Positions 8,866 through 16,650 of a stretch of 64,000 nucleotides of DNA are shown piece by piece. The DNA comes from Imperialibacter sp. EC-SDR9. Lineage in GTDB: Bacteria > Bacteroidota > Bacteroidia > Cytophagales > Cyclobacteriaceae. Position numbers and translations under genes: made by a program. How positions within the stretch are numbered: the first letter of the stretch is position 1; each line of letters starts with the position of its first letter. Where the stretch lies: contig NZ_LR701592.1 in the NCBI RefSeq assembly GCF_902498805.1, positions 46,661-110,660 of the forward strand. The letters run 5' to 3'. Under the pieces are notes generated by a model, which was not told the DNA's origin, ran no database searches, and was given only the letters and a program-made list of their open reading frames with translations.

Positions 8866-9107
8866 TGAGGGTTGTAGCCGAAATACCTCACCCAAAAACC
8901 AAGATCACCGTCTTCTCATGGAATGGCCGGTACCTGGTGAAGTTTGAATACGGCCTGCTGGAGCAGACTTATAAAGTGAGTGAAATGGATCTTACCTCCG
9001 AAGGTGATATCAATGAAATTGTGTCGGAAGCATTTATTGAGAAGGTGATGGCGAGGTTTTTGGAAATGGAAAAAGACTTTGGCCAGGCTATTAACGAGGT
9101 GGTTTAA
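8865..9107 (+). CDS. Small conserved hypothetical protein
   Basis: I do not recognise a named family for this 80-residue protein. Residues 1-40 look like a two- or three-stranded beta-sheet (KITVFSWNGRYLVKFEYG). Residues 55-78 form an amphipathic helix (EAFIEKVMARFLEMEKDFGQ). It has no signal peptide, so it is cytoplasmic. The start codon overlaps the OsmC stop, so the two proteins are made together and may act together. Confidence 0.7.
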   Translation: MRVVAEIPHPKTKITVFSWNGRYLVKFEYGLLEQTYKVSEMDLTSEGDINEIVSEAFIEKVMARFLEMEKDFGQAINEVV

Positions 9108-9108
9108 T

Positions 9109-9849
9109 CTATTTCTCCTCCCACGCCGTCATGGCTCTGGCGACCTCTCTGCCACTGTGTTTTTCTTTCAGGCTGTGTAGTATTTCATTGTCCGTTAGCT
9201 GCTGAAACTCACTTAATATTTCGTCGTTTAGCACACATTCACTTTTAAACTGGATGTCGATTTCCTTCAAGCTCATATGCAGTAGGTAGTCTTGAGGTAG
9301 AGAGGCCAGCATCCATTCCAGGTAGTGAACATTGTTGACGTGGTTGTTTTGATCAAGGTGCTGATAGTATACCTGAAACCCGGGCCCACTGATAGCCTCT
9401 CCCAGCGACGGCAGTTTGTCAGTTGGGTGCGGGAGGTGATTGTTTTCAATAACGAAGTTGCCACCTGTGATATAGTCCGGCACGGGAATGAGCCGTCTTT
9501 TTTCAACATCAATCACTACCCAGGCGGTGCAGCCTTCCGCTACCAGTTCTTGCTTTGCATTCCGAAACCGCATGTCCCGAAAGGTGAAAAACTTTTCGAT
9601 GCCCGATGGCCATGTTTCCACTTCCACTAACTCGTTTTTTTCTATTGGTTTCAGCACCCTGAGAAACAACCGGTGCAGCACCCAGGTATGCCCTTTCTCC
9701 ATAAGTGCGGGAACTGACACGCCAAGCACGTCAGCATGCTGCCAGGCTGCCTCCTGAAAAAAATTGATCAGCACGGGAAACTTGGCCTTTCCATTGGGCC
9801 CAATTTCAGCCGCTCTCACTTTGAACTTTTCGAAGTACGGATTGATCAT
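9109..9849 (-). CDS. Acyl-ACP thioesterase (FatA/FatB-like)
   Basis: The 246-residue protein has the double hot-dog layout of acyl-ACP thioesterases, which release fatty acids from acyl carrier protein in the cytoplasm. The N-terminal hot-dog has INFFQEAAWQHADVLG and HTWVLHRLFLRV. The second carries DQNNHVNNVHYLEWM, matching the Asn/His active-site region of the plant enzymes. The length suits bacterial members. It converges with the OsmC pair, with one base between the stops. It could also be called a 4-hydroxybenzoyl-CoA-type thioesterase, but the double domain argues for the ACP enzyme. Confidence 0.88.
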   Translation of the reverse strand: MINPYFEKFKVRAAEIGPNGKAKFPVLINFFQEAAWQHADVLGVSVPALMEKGHTWVLHRLFLRVLKPIEKNELVEVETWPSGIEKFFTFRDMRFRNAKQELVAEGCTAWVVIDVEKRRLIPVPDYITGGNFVIENNHLPHPTDKLPSLGEAISGPGFQVYYQHLDQNNHVNNVHYLEWMLASLPQDYLLHMSLKEIDIQFKSECVLNDEILSEFQQLTDNEILHSLKEKHSGREVARAMTAWEEK

Positions 9850-9869
9850 TTGGTTCTTTCTATGCGGGT

Positions 9870-11393
9870 TCAGAGTTTTTCTGTCATGATAGCAGTGTAA
9901 GTCTTTATCGCCTCTATGTAGTTGCCAAGCCGTATGTTTTCATTGGGGCTGTGCTGATTGTTGTCGGGGTTCACCGTGGGCACCAGCACGGCAGGGATGT
10001 CGAGCGTTGTAACAAACGGAGATATCGGAATAGATCCACCGCCTGTTCTTATCATAATGGGCGGTGATCCAAACGCCTTTGTCATGGCTTTCACCAGCCA
10101 TTGCCCCACTTCTGTGTCATAATCGGTGCGAAAAGCTTTGTAGCTTATTTCGTAGTCAAATGAAACTATTTTCGACTTCGACATTCTTTCTTCTTCTGTC
10201 GGCTCACGGTTGTCAATTACGTAGTAGCCCTGGCTTTTGATGTGCTCTTTTATCAGCCCAATCAACCTTTCCGGGTCGCTTTCCATGACCAGCCTCACGT
10301 CGATTTCGCCTGTAGCGGTTGGCGGCACAATGGTGCGCACTTCTTTTCCCACCCAGCCGGAAGACATCCCTCTGATGTTCAGCGAGGGATACTGTATCGA
10401 CTCCTGGTAGTTGGAGCCTACTTTGTCGATGTCGGCAATGCCAATTTTCTTTTTGATATAGTCCTCATCATCGGGCACGCTCGCCATAATGGCCTTTGTT
10501 TTCTCGTCGAAATCCACGCCATCGTAGAATCCGGGAATAACCACCCGGCCGTCTGCATCTTTCATGCTGGCCAATAGCTGAGCCATGTTTAAAGCCGGGT
10601 TGGGCGCATAATTGCCGTAGTGTCCGCTATGCTGGGCTACTCTCGGCCCAAATGTGTGCAGCGTGATGGTGGCAATACCCCTGGCGCCGAAGGTCAGGGT
10701 GGGCTCATTGCTTACATGCCTTGGTCCGTCAAAAATGATGAGCATATCCGATTTCAGGTCTTCCTTGTAGGCTGCCACGGCGCCCGGCAGCCTCGGTGAG
10801 CCGAGCTCCTCTTCAAAATCCATAATGACTTTAATATTGAAATTTGGTTCAGCTTTTAACTCCTTCATCACATCGAGTGAGGTGAGATAGGCCATGGCAG
10901 CACCTTTGGAGTCGCTGGTAGACCTGGCAAAAATTCGCCATTCAGGATCAAATGAATTGCTGAGGTTGCTCCAATCGATTTCCGTAAAGCCGCCTTTACC
11001 ATCAGGTTTCTTTAATGCAGGAATCCAGGGGCTTTTTTGAAACCATTTTGAAGAGTCGACAGGCTGGCCATCCAGCTGAAGATAGATCAAAACTGTTTTG
11101 GTTGCCTTTTTAACCTTTCTTTCGGCCAAAAGCAGGGGAACCGTTGAAGTCTCCAATCTTTTGGTCGTAAAGCCACGCTCAGCAAAAGCTTTTTCACACC
11201 ATTGCACATTCTGCTCAATATAGGCGGGGTAATGAGCGTCGTTGGGAATGCTCAATAGCTCACTCAAAGTATTTAAGCTTTGTTTGCCATAGCGAAGTGC
11301 TAATTCGTCAAGCGTCTTCTGAGTAACTTTTTGAGCATTTGAGGCGCTGGAAATTACAAGGAGTCCCGCAATGACGAGCAGTACTTGTTTCAT
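9870..11393 (-). CDS. Secreted M20-family metallopeptidase, atypical zinc site
   Basis: The 507-residue protein begins with a Sec signal (MKQVLLVIAGLLVISSASNA). M20 landmarks are the DSKG bridging aspartate (SDSKGAAMAYL), the catalytic DFEEELGSP, the DGPRH segment, a lid/dimerisation domain containing HSGHYGNYAPNPA, and the last zinc ligand in QHSPNENIRLG. The first ligand motif, normally HxD, reads Q-L-D (IYLQLDGQPVD), so the expected His is Gln. This replacement recurs in some Bacteroidota M20 proteins as I recall. The likely job is hydrolysis of dipeptides or acylated amino acids in the periplasm or outside. It runs alone on this strand. Confidence 0.85.
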   Translation of the reverse strand: MKQVLLVIAGLLVISSASNAQKVTQKTLDELALRYGKQSLNTLSELLSIPNDAHYPAYIEQNVQWCEKAFAERGFTTKRLETSTVPLLLAERKVKKATKTVLIYLQLDGQPVDSSKWFQKSPWIPALKKPDGKGGFTEIDWSNLSNSFDPEWRIFARSTSDSKGAAMAYLTSLDVMKELKAEPNFNIKVIMDFEEELGSPRLPGAVAAYKEDLKSDMLIIFDGPRHVSNEPTLTFGARGIATITLHTFGPRVAQHSGHYGNYAPNPALNMAQLLASMKDADGRVVIPGFYDGVDFDEKTKAIMASVPDDEDYIKKKIGIADIDKVGSNYQESIQYPSLNIRGMSSGWVGKEVRTIVPPTATGEIDVRLVMESDPERLIGLIKEHIKSQGYYVIDNREPTEEERMSKSKIVSFDYEISYKAFRTDYDTEVGQWLVKAMTKAFGSPPIMIRTGGGSIPISPFVTTLDIPAVLVPTVNPDNNQHSPNENIRLGNYIEAIKTYTAIMTEKL

Positions 11394-11445
11394 GATTGTT
11401 CCTTTTGTTAGTTGCGTTCAATAATAGTGAATTTGAGGCTAGGGA

Positions 11446-11946
11446 ATGACAAAAATAGGATTGATCTCAGACACGCACGGTTATCTGGACGAAAGAGTGT
11501 TTGAATATTTTGCTGAATGCGATGAGATATGGCATGCTGGCGATGTTGGTGACCTGGCTGTGATGAAGCGGCTAGAGGCCTTTAGGCCAACGGTTGGAGT
11601 GTATGGCAACATCGATGGAACCGATATTCGGCATATATACCCCGAAGACCAAGTGTTCGAAAGAGAAGGCAAAACGATCTGGATCACGCATATAGGAGGC
11701 TATCCTCCGAAGTATAATCGAAGAGTATTAAAGCAGCTGGATACTATCAAACCGTATCTTTTCATTTGTGGCCACTCTCATATTGTAAAAGTGCTTACCG
11801 ACAAAGCAAGGCTTCCTCTGATCCACATCAACCCGGGTGCGGCAGGCATGCAGGGTTTTCACAAAATGCGCACCATCATGCGGTTTGATCTTACACCAGA
11901 AGGGGTTAAGAACCTTCAGTTGATTGAGTTGGGGAAAAGGGGCTAA
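11446..11946 (+). CDS. YfcE/MJ0936-type metallophosphoesterase
   Basis: The 166-residue calcineurin-fold phosphodiesterase shows its motifs in order: ISDTHGYLD (metal ligands Asp/His), HAGDVGD, VYGNIDG, ITHIGGYPP, CGHSHIVK and a final NPGAAG. These residues bind two divalent metals and hydrolyse phosphodiesters such as cyclic or bis-p-nitrophenyl substrates. The natural substrate of this small family is not settled. Length is standard. The gene converges with nrdJ and their stops overlap by 4 bp. Confidence 0.93.
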   Translation: MTKIGLISDTHGYLDERVFEYFAECDEIWHAGDVGDLAVMKRLEAFRPTVGVYGNIDGTDIRHIYPEDQVFEREGKTIWITHIGGYPPKYNRRVLKQLDTIKPYLFICGHSHIVKVLTDKARLPLIHINPGAAGMQGFHKMRTIMRFDLTPEGVKNLQLIELGKRG

Positions 11947-13793
11947 ACGATGGCACAGGCTCCACCGGCGCATGCTGCCTCCGCTTGCAGGTCGGTTTCA
12001 TCTTCAGCTTCCACTACCTTTGAAAGGTCGATGCTGCGCAAACTTATCTCCAGCTCATTGAATTCTTCCCTGGTGATATCTTCAAACGGAGGCTGTTGAT
12101 AGTTCCCACTGTCAAAAGGAAGCACACTCAGTCCGTTGTACGAAGCTTTGTTTTCCCACATCCATTGCCCGACTTTTTCCCACTCGTCATGTTTGATCGA
12201 CACAGTCGCTGACACATTGTTGGCGTTGTTGCCGAGGCGGTATCCGTTTCTTACCCACTCGGTATTGAAAGCCCTTATTCTTTCCAGTAAGTCCATAGCG
12301 CTCTCGCTTCGGGTAATGCTGCCTTCGGGCGCCTTCTGAGGGATACAAATGATCCCCTGTTTTTCGTTGAGTAAGTCGTCTTCCAGCAGCTCAGGGTGAT
12401 TGTCCTTCAAGTATTGGTACAATGCTTCATTCTTGCCTATTCTTACCCTTCTCAGGTAGAAATCGTTGTGCCAGGCATGGATGCCGGAAGAGGTACCCAA
12501 TACCAGCGAACTGGTGCCGGAGGGTTTTATTGTAGTGCACCTGGCGGCAAAGTTTATCCCTATTTTCGCCGATACCTCCATGTTGACATGCTTCACTTCA
12601 TCAGCTGCTTCCTTCAAATCCATTTGGAAAACTCTCCCACTGGCTATTCCCGTCATTCCTACGCCGATAAGAGCATCCTCCTCCGTTGTTTTAATCCATT
12701 CTTCCCTCAGGTAATGGAAATCGGTAAATCCGGCCTGAAGTGTGCCCAGAAAACCAGCCGCTCTGGCCCTTGCGTTCAAGTCTTCCTGCGTTTCTACATC
12801 CGAAACGTTAATTTCGCAGAGGTTACAGAACTGGAAAGGCCGCAAAGCAATTTCGCAGCAAGGGTTGGTTCCCCACTCTGGGTGATTAGTGAAATAGAAA
12901 CCAGGTTCTCCAGAGCCCGACAGCTCTATTTTCTTCCAAAGCTTAATAAAAGACTCTTTGGTAGTGCCGTCTCTGGTGAGCACCACGGAGTTGTTGGCCC
13001 GGCCTCTTTGCTCATTAAGCTCCCACCAGTTGCCAAACTTGCAGCTCAGCATTTCATCATCTTGCGGCGAAAAAAGAGATATCATAGCTGACCTGCGAAT
13101 GCCACCCGAAAGTACAGCATTGGCAATATGGCACATGATGTCGTGGCACTCCAGCGATGACAGTTTTTCACCGTTCTGCTTTCTTTCAAGAACGGAGATA
13201 ACATGAGCGTGGCAAACTCTCAGTGGCTCCGGGCCCGGTGCTTTGCCGCCAGCGGTCACCAGTCTCGCTCCCTTGGGCCTTATATCCGAGTAATCGAAGT
13301 CAGGCAGAGCGCTATGAAACCCAAAATAGGCTTTCATAATCATTTTGATGGAATCGGCCCAGCCCTCCAGGCTGTCGCCGACCAAAAATCTTCTTCGTCG
13401 CTCAGGCTTTTGAACGGGCGGCAATTGACTAACGTGATGTAGTTGAACAGAAAAACCAACGCCAGTTCCGCCCAGCAGCAAAAACATGGTTTCTGAAAAT
13501 GCTCTTATATCATCTAACGGCAAGTAGGCGCAGTTGTAGATACGGCTGTTATTTTTAACAATAGGAGCCCCGGCAAACTGCATGGCCCGCATCGAGGGAA
13601 GTACTTTTTTTTGTAACACAAATGCCATGTTTTCCCGAATCTCCTCTCGCATGTGAGGGTATTTGTCCACCATCATTTCTTCGTAGCGACCGCAGATTTC
13701 CGGCCATAGCTCCCTGCGATTGAGCTCCGGAATGTACCGTGCATACTTCATGTGTACGATAATGTCACTGAGAATTTCCTGGTTTAGTTCCAT
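11943..13793 (-). CDS. nrdJ: Adenosylcobalamin-dependent (class II) ribonucleotide reductase
   Basis: From the ATG at 13793 this gives 616 residues; the longer frame to 13892 adds an unlikely N-terminus. The active-site set of class II reductases is present. Cys88 lies in IYNCAYLPL. The thiyl-radical Cys312 with Asn310 and Glu314 lies in NPCCEI. Cys323 is exactly 11 residues later, as in the Lactobacillus monomeric enzyme. GGTGVGFSV and the KGARLVTAGGKAPGP stretch are also diagnostic. The tail CAGGAC is the swinging redox pair. The enzyme makes deoxyribonucleotides without oxygen using coenzyme B12. It is about 100 residues shorter than the 739-residue Lactobacillus enzyme. A palindromic operator sits about 133 bp upstream, and no cobalamin riboswitch box was found. 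Confidence 0.92.
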   Translation of the reverse strand: MELNQEILSDIIVHMKYARYIPELNRRELWPEICGRYEEMMVDKYPHMREEIRENMAFVLQKKVLPSMRAMQFAGAPIVKNNSRIYNCAYLPLDDIRAFSETMFLLLGGTGVGFSVQLHHVSQLPPVQKPERRRRFLVGDSLEGWADSIKMIMKAYFGFHSALPDFDYSDIRPKGARLVTAGGKAPGPEPLRVCHAHVISVLERKQNGEKLSSLECHDIMCHIANAVLSGGIRRSAMISLFSPQDDEMLSCKFGNWWELNEQRGRANNSVVLTRDGTTKESFIKLWKKIELSGSGEPGFYFTNHPEWGTNPCCEIALRPFQFCNLCEINVSDVETQEDLNARARAAGFLGTLQAGFTDFHYLREEWIKTTEEDALIGVGMTGIASGRVFQMDLKEAADEVKHVNMEVSAKIGINFAARCTTIKPSGTSSLVLGTSSGIHAWHNDFYLRRVRIGKNEALYQYLKDNHPELLEDDLLNEKQGIICIPQKAPEGSITRSESAMDLLERIRAFNTEWVRNGYRLGNNANNVSATVSIKHDEWEKVGQWMWENKASYNGLSVLPFDSGNYQQPPFEDITREEFNELEISLRSIDLSKVVEAEDETDLQAEAACAGGACAIV

Positions 13794-13924
13794 GTCTTTC
13801 TTTGTTCTGGGTGGATAATACTGATCAGCTACTGCCCATGCCTGAAAAAGCCGAGATGCTGCGCCATACTGAATTGCACAAAGGCCCTCCAACCGACTCG
13901 CCTCTGAGGATTTCGTCTGCTCAA

Positions 13925-13932
13925 CAAATATA
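13925..13932 (-). promoter_or_regulatory. nrdJ: -7 promoter element of nrdJ
   Basis: On the minus strand the bases read TATATTTG, a perfect TAnnTTTG. It lies 3 bp downstream of the 13936-13959 palindrome in the direction of transcription, predicting a start near 13919. Confidence 0.65.
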
Positions 13933-13935
13933 TTA

Positions 13936-13959
13936 ATAAAAGATTAAAAAGTCTTTTAT
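13936..13959. promoter_or_regulatory. Palindromic operator upstream of nrdJ (putative Rrf2 site)
   Basis: ATAAAAGA-N8-TCTTTTAT has perfect 8-bp arms and the spacer TTAAAAAG. It matches the palindrome at 16551-16574 at 22 of 24 bases. Its centre falls about 28 bases before the predicted transcription start, so a bound protein would cover the -33 region and block transcription. The adjacent Rrf2 gene makes that regulator the best candidate. Confidence 0.65.
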
Positions 13960-14168
13960 CAAGTCACCTTTGTTTGAGCTTATCTCGTGGAGTTGAAAGG
14001 TAACTTTAGGAGTCTGAAAGGATAGGTCTTTGAGGTCTTGAGCCAGTTCTTTTCAAAGCACATCAGGTTCCAATAGATTCGCCTTCGTAAGCCGCAGAAG
14101 AGGTTGTTTCAGGAGAGGGGTCACAATAGTTGCAAATGCTTCGAGGTGCACCGCTGCGCAAATCTTCT

Positions 14169-14615
14169 CTAGCTGTTAATGCTATGGTTTTTAAGAAACA
14201 CTTTGCCTTGCTCTATTTTTTTCACAAGATCCTGAACGTGCTGGTTTTGCATGCTTTCCTTCAATTTATCCCGGAAGGCTTTTACATCGTGATGAATAGG
14301 GCATGGGAATTTGTCCGAGCAGTCCTTCAGCCCAAGCACGCAGAGGCTGAACACCTCCTTGCCATCAATTACCCTCACTATGTCCATCAGTGGCACAGGC
14401 TTGCCTTCGGGGTGAAGATAAAACCCGCCGTTCGGGCCTTTATTGGAAGATATGATACCTTCCCTGACCAGCTGTTGCAAGATTTTACCAACAAACGGAT
14501 CCGGGGCGTCAATTTCCCTGGCGATTTCTTTGAAGCCCGGTTTCAGCCCTTTAGCGCTTTTGATGGCAATGTACATGACCGCTCTTACGGCATATTCGCA
14601 GGCTTTTGAAAACAT
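14169..14615 (-). CDS. Rrf2-family transcriptional regulator, IscR/NsrR-like
   Basis: The 148-residue protein has a winged helix at residues 1-68. The recognition part is FKEIAREIDAPDPFVGKILQ and the wing is SNKGPNGGFYLH. The cluster-binding loop has Cys92, Cys99, Cys105 and His108 (C-x6-C-x5-C-x2-H). IscR uses Cys92/98/104 and His107, so this protein very likely holds a [2Fe-2S] or [4Fe-4S] cluster and senses iron-sulfur status, oxygen or NO. It starts 52 bp after the flavoprotein gene on the same strand and probably shares its promoter. Two matching palindromes nearby (13936 and 16551) are its probable operators, which would include autoregulation. Confidence 0.92.
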   Translation of the reverse strand: MFSKACEYAVRAVMYIAIKSAKGLKPGFKEIAREIDAPDPFVGKILQQLVREGIISSNKGPNGGFYLHPEGKPVPLMDIVRVIDGKEVFSLCVLGLKDCSDKFPCPIHHDVKAFRDKLKESMQNQHVQDLVKKIEQGKVFLKNHSINS

Positions 14616-14667
14616 GTCCGTAAGTTATGTCGCCCCCGAGTCTTCTGCAAGGGGCTCATGTGGTGCT

Positions 14668-16500
14668 TTATACTGCCTCAAGAGAATTTGTATGGCTAAC
14701 ATAGTTTTCGTACAACGACCGAAGTTTGTGTTCTTCTTTTTCAAGCGAGTCAAGAAACCGATATTTCAGTTCGTCGATGCCACGAGTAATGTCGACTACA
14801 ATATGCCGGTAGAAGGCTATGCCTTCCAGCAAGTTGTCATAAAATGTCTTGAAATACTTGTCCCTTTTTCCACCCAATTCGTCGCTATTCAATTCCATCG
14901 ACTCTTTCAGGTGATCGATATAGAGCTGTAGTTCCCTGATAAACATATGGTGCCTTTGCGGATTAGAGATCACATTGGCCCTGCCATAAATGTGATCGAC
15001 CATAGCTTGAAGAGACATTGTTGCTGAAAAATTGACAATGTTTGGGCCCGGGCAAATTGTAACTGCCTCCAGATTTTTGAATGGCTTGAGTTGGTAATTG
15101 TGAACCGCTGAATTGCTCAATCCGATGCACAGACATTCTTTATCGAGCACATTGCTCAATTGCTGCTGATATTGATCTTCCGGGAGATTCATCCCCAGCA
15201 ACTGTTTTATCTTTAATTTCTGATACCTATAGGAGGCGGTGCAAATGGGCTCTTTGGTAAACTCGGTATTGGAAACGAGGTATTTCTCAGTGCAAGGACT
15301 GCCAGGCCGACCTTTTTTAATTCGATTAAGTTTTTCCTCATCCGAACTGGTTCCTTTCAGGTAATGAAAGCGTACACCGAGAGGCGAGTTTTTACTTAGT
15401 TTGAGGTCATCTTGCCCTGCTTTGGCCAGCAACTGCAACGTCTTGTCGTCCACGGTGGTGGCCTCTGGTACAAGTAAAAATGGCGTGCCCCAGCCGGTGC
15501 TGTCCATTCCCATAAACCTTCTGAGAAACTGATCTTCCTCATAGGTGCCTATGCCTCCCTGCACTGTAATTTTTATTGGGTGACCTTCATTATAGGTGCG
15601 GAGGCCTTTTTCCTGGAGTGCTCTGTTGTATATTTCAAATAGTTCGGTATGCAACTCTGCTCTTTTGTTTTTGAACTCGTCCAGAATTGGCCCCAGCAGG
15701 AGGCCGTCGGTAGCAAAAGCATGTCCTCCGCAGTTAAGCCCCGACTCTATCCTGAACTCGCTAACCCAGAGGCCCTTCTTGGCCAGGTACTTGCCCTGAA
15801 TCAAGGCCGATCTGTAGTCACTTACCTTAATGACTATTTTCTTTTCGAAATCGCCCCAACCCTTTGCGGCCAATTGATGCAGCTTTTCCATATAGTTGAA
15901 CAGGCGGGGGTTCATACCAGCCGACAGCACCACCGAGGAGTTGGTCAGGTTACTGTTTACATAGCCTCTCAGAGCGGCAAGTGCATCTGATCCATCTTCT
16001 ATTGGGTTGCCAGAGGAGTCGGTGTTCAGCTTGTCGACCTTAGTCATGATGTTCACGTCAATGCTCCCTGGCTGTATCTGGGTTTTTAAAAAGTTCTGGA
16101 GTTGATCCTTTTCCTCCTGATCCTTTAGTTCATTCATTTGTTGAAATAACTGCCTGGCCTTGTTGCCATCAGGGAGCATTTCAAAGTACTTGTTTATCTC
16201 TGACCCCGCCTCAAAAGTTGAGTTGCTGAGGGTTTCCACCTGCTGGCTCACAATTCGGTTCACCAGATTAAGGTAGTCGGTAATACGCCTGGCTCTGTAG
16301 TCTTCTTCCTGATTCGTGATAGGGTGATAGGTTTCACCTATTTGTGAGTAGTAGTAACTCCTCATTTTCTCAATCAGATTGTCCTCAATGATGGAAATCA
16401 CCGAAGATATGCCAAACCTGGCCACCTTTGTCGGGGAATCAATGGTGTAAGCTAATCCCATGACAGGGATATGAAAGCTGTGATGCGGTGAGTTGTTCAT
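14668..16500 (-). CDS. Uncharacterised long nitronate-monooxygenase-like flavoprotein
   Basis: The 610-residue cytoplasmic protein looks like an extended FMN-binding TIM barrel of the nitronate monooxygenase/PfaD superfamily. The first strand reads IPVMGLAYTIDSPTKVARFG. A helical insert follows (about 45-175, rich in Glu/Gln). Later barrel strands are SVVLSAGMNP, KIVIKVSD, and a glycine-histidine turn GLNCGGHAF like the EAGGH of the family. ITVQGGIGTYEEDQFLRR and GWGTPFLLVPEATT match the phosphate-binding GGIG...GT...E pattern. The C-terminal third is unusual, with Cys in GSPC, EPIC, ECLC and TICPGPN that could bind a metal or Fe-S cluster. The promoter carries the putative Rrf2 operator, and rrf2 follows 52 bp later. 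The exact reaction is unknown. Confidence 0.7.
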   Translation of the reverse strand: MNNSPHHSFHIPVMGLAYTIDSPTKVARFGISSVISIIEDNLIEKMRSYYYSQIGETYHPITNQEEDYRARRITDYLNLVNRIVSQQVETLSNSTFEAGSEINKYFEMLPDGNKARQLFQQMNELKDQEEKDQLQNFLKTQIQPGSIDVNIMTKVDKLNTDSSGNPIEDGSDALAALRGYVNSNLTNSSVVLSAGMNPRLFNYMEKLHQLAAKGWGDFEKKIVIKVSDYRSALIQGKYLAKKGLWVSEFRIESGLNCGGHAFATDGLLLGPILDEFKNKRAELHTELFEIYNRALQEKGLRTYNEGHPIKITVQGGIGTYEEDQFLRRFMGMDSTGWGTPFLLVPEATTVDDKTLQLLAKAGQDDLKLSKNSPLGVRFHYLKGTSSDEEKLNRIKKGRPGSPCTEKYLVSNTEFTKEPICTASYRYQKLKIKQLLGMNLPEDQYQQQLSNVLDKECLCIGLSNSAVHNYQLKPFKNLEAVTICPGPNIVNFSATMSLQAMVDHIYGRANVISNPQRHHMFIRELQLYIDHLKESMELNSDELGGKRDKYFKTFYDNLLEGIAFYRHIVVDITRGIDELKYRFLDSLEKEEHKLRSLYENYVSHTNSLEAV

Positions 16501-16537
16501 CGGGAATTAGTTTGTGCGTTACTGGGTAACATTTCTG

Positions 16538-16545
16538 CAAATATA
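16538..16545 (-). promoter_or_regulatory. -7 promoter element of the flavoprotein-rrf2 operon
   Basis: On the minus strand it reads TATATTTG, identical to the nrdJ -7 box. It lies 5 bp from the neighbouring palindrome and 38 bp before the ATG at 16500. Confidence 0.65.
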
Positions 16546-16550
16546 AAATA

Positions 16551-16574
16551 ATAAAAGATAAATAAGTCTTTTAT
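16551..16574. promoter_or_regulatory. Palindromic operator in the divergent flavoprotein/decarboxylase promoter region
   Basis: ATAAAAGA-N8-TCTTTTAT with spacer TAAATAAG is the second copy of the 13936-13959 motif. It abuts the -7 box of the minus-strand operon. It lies about 77 bp upstream of the putative decarboxylase -7 box, so control of that side is possible but less certain. Confidence 0.65.
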
Positions 16575-16650
16575 TTGAAATCAATTGTAACATACCCAAA
16601 AGTCTTGCCCAAACCTGACGAAGATCATAGGGTCGGTGGAGGGGTAGTTT

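Larger units (their letters stand above)
13794..14168. other. Intergenic leader of nrdJ, 375 bp
   Basis: This gap between the stop of the Rrf2 gene and the nrdJ start holds the palindromic operator and -7 box at 13925-13959. That implies a leader of roughly 125 nt for nrdJ. I see no cobalamin-riboswitch core (no GCCACTG-type box on the nrdJ strand) and no convincing terminator. The 13965-14168 part shows nothing recognisable. Confidence 0.6.

Noticed and set aside
12396..13091. 231-codon plus-strand frame inside nrdJ
   Set aside because: It is antisense to a well-supported reductase with intact active-site residues, and its composition shows no family features.
13892..13892. Native nrdJ start at 13892
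   Set aside because: The extra 33 residues before the ATG at 13793 do not resemble reductase sequence, and the ATG lies at the start of the recognisable N-terminal domain.
13794..14168. Cobalamin riboswitch in front of the B12-dependent reductase
   Set aside because: No B12-box (GCCACTG or its variants) was found on the nrdJ strand in the 375-bp leader. A palindrome with a -7 box explains the control better.
14130..14609. 159-codon plus-strand frame over the Rrf2 gene
   Set aside because: It is antisense to a clear winged-helix protein with cluster ligands.
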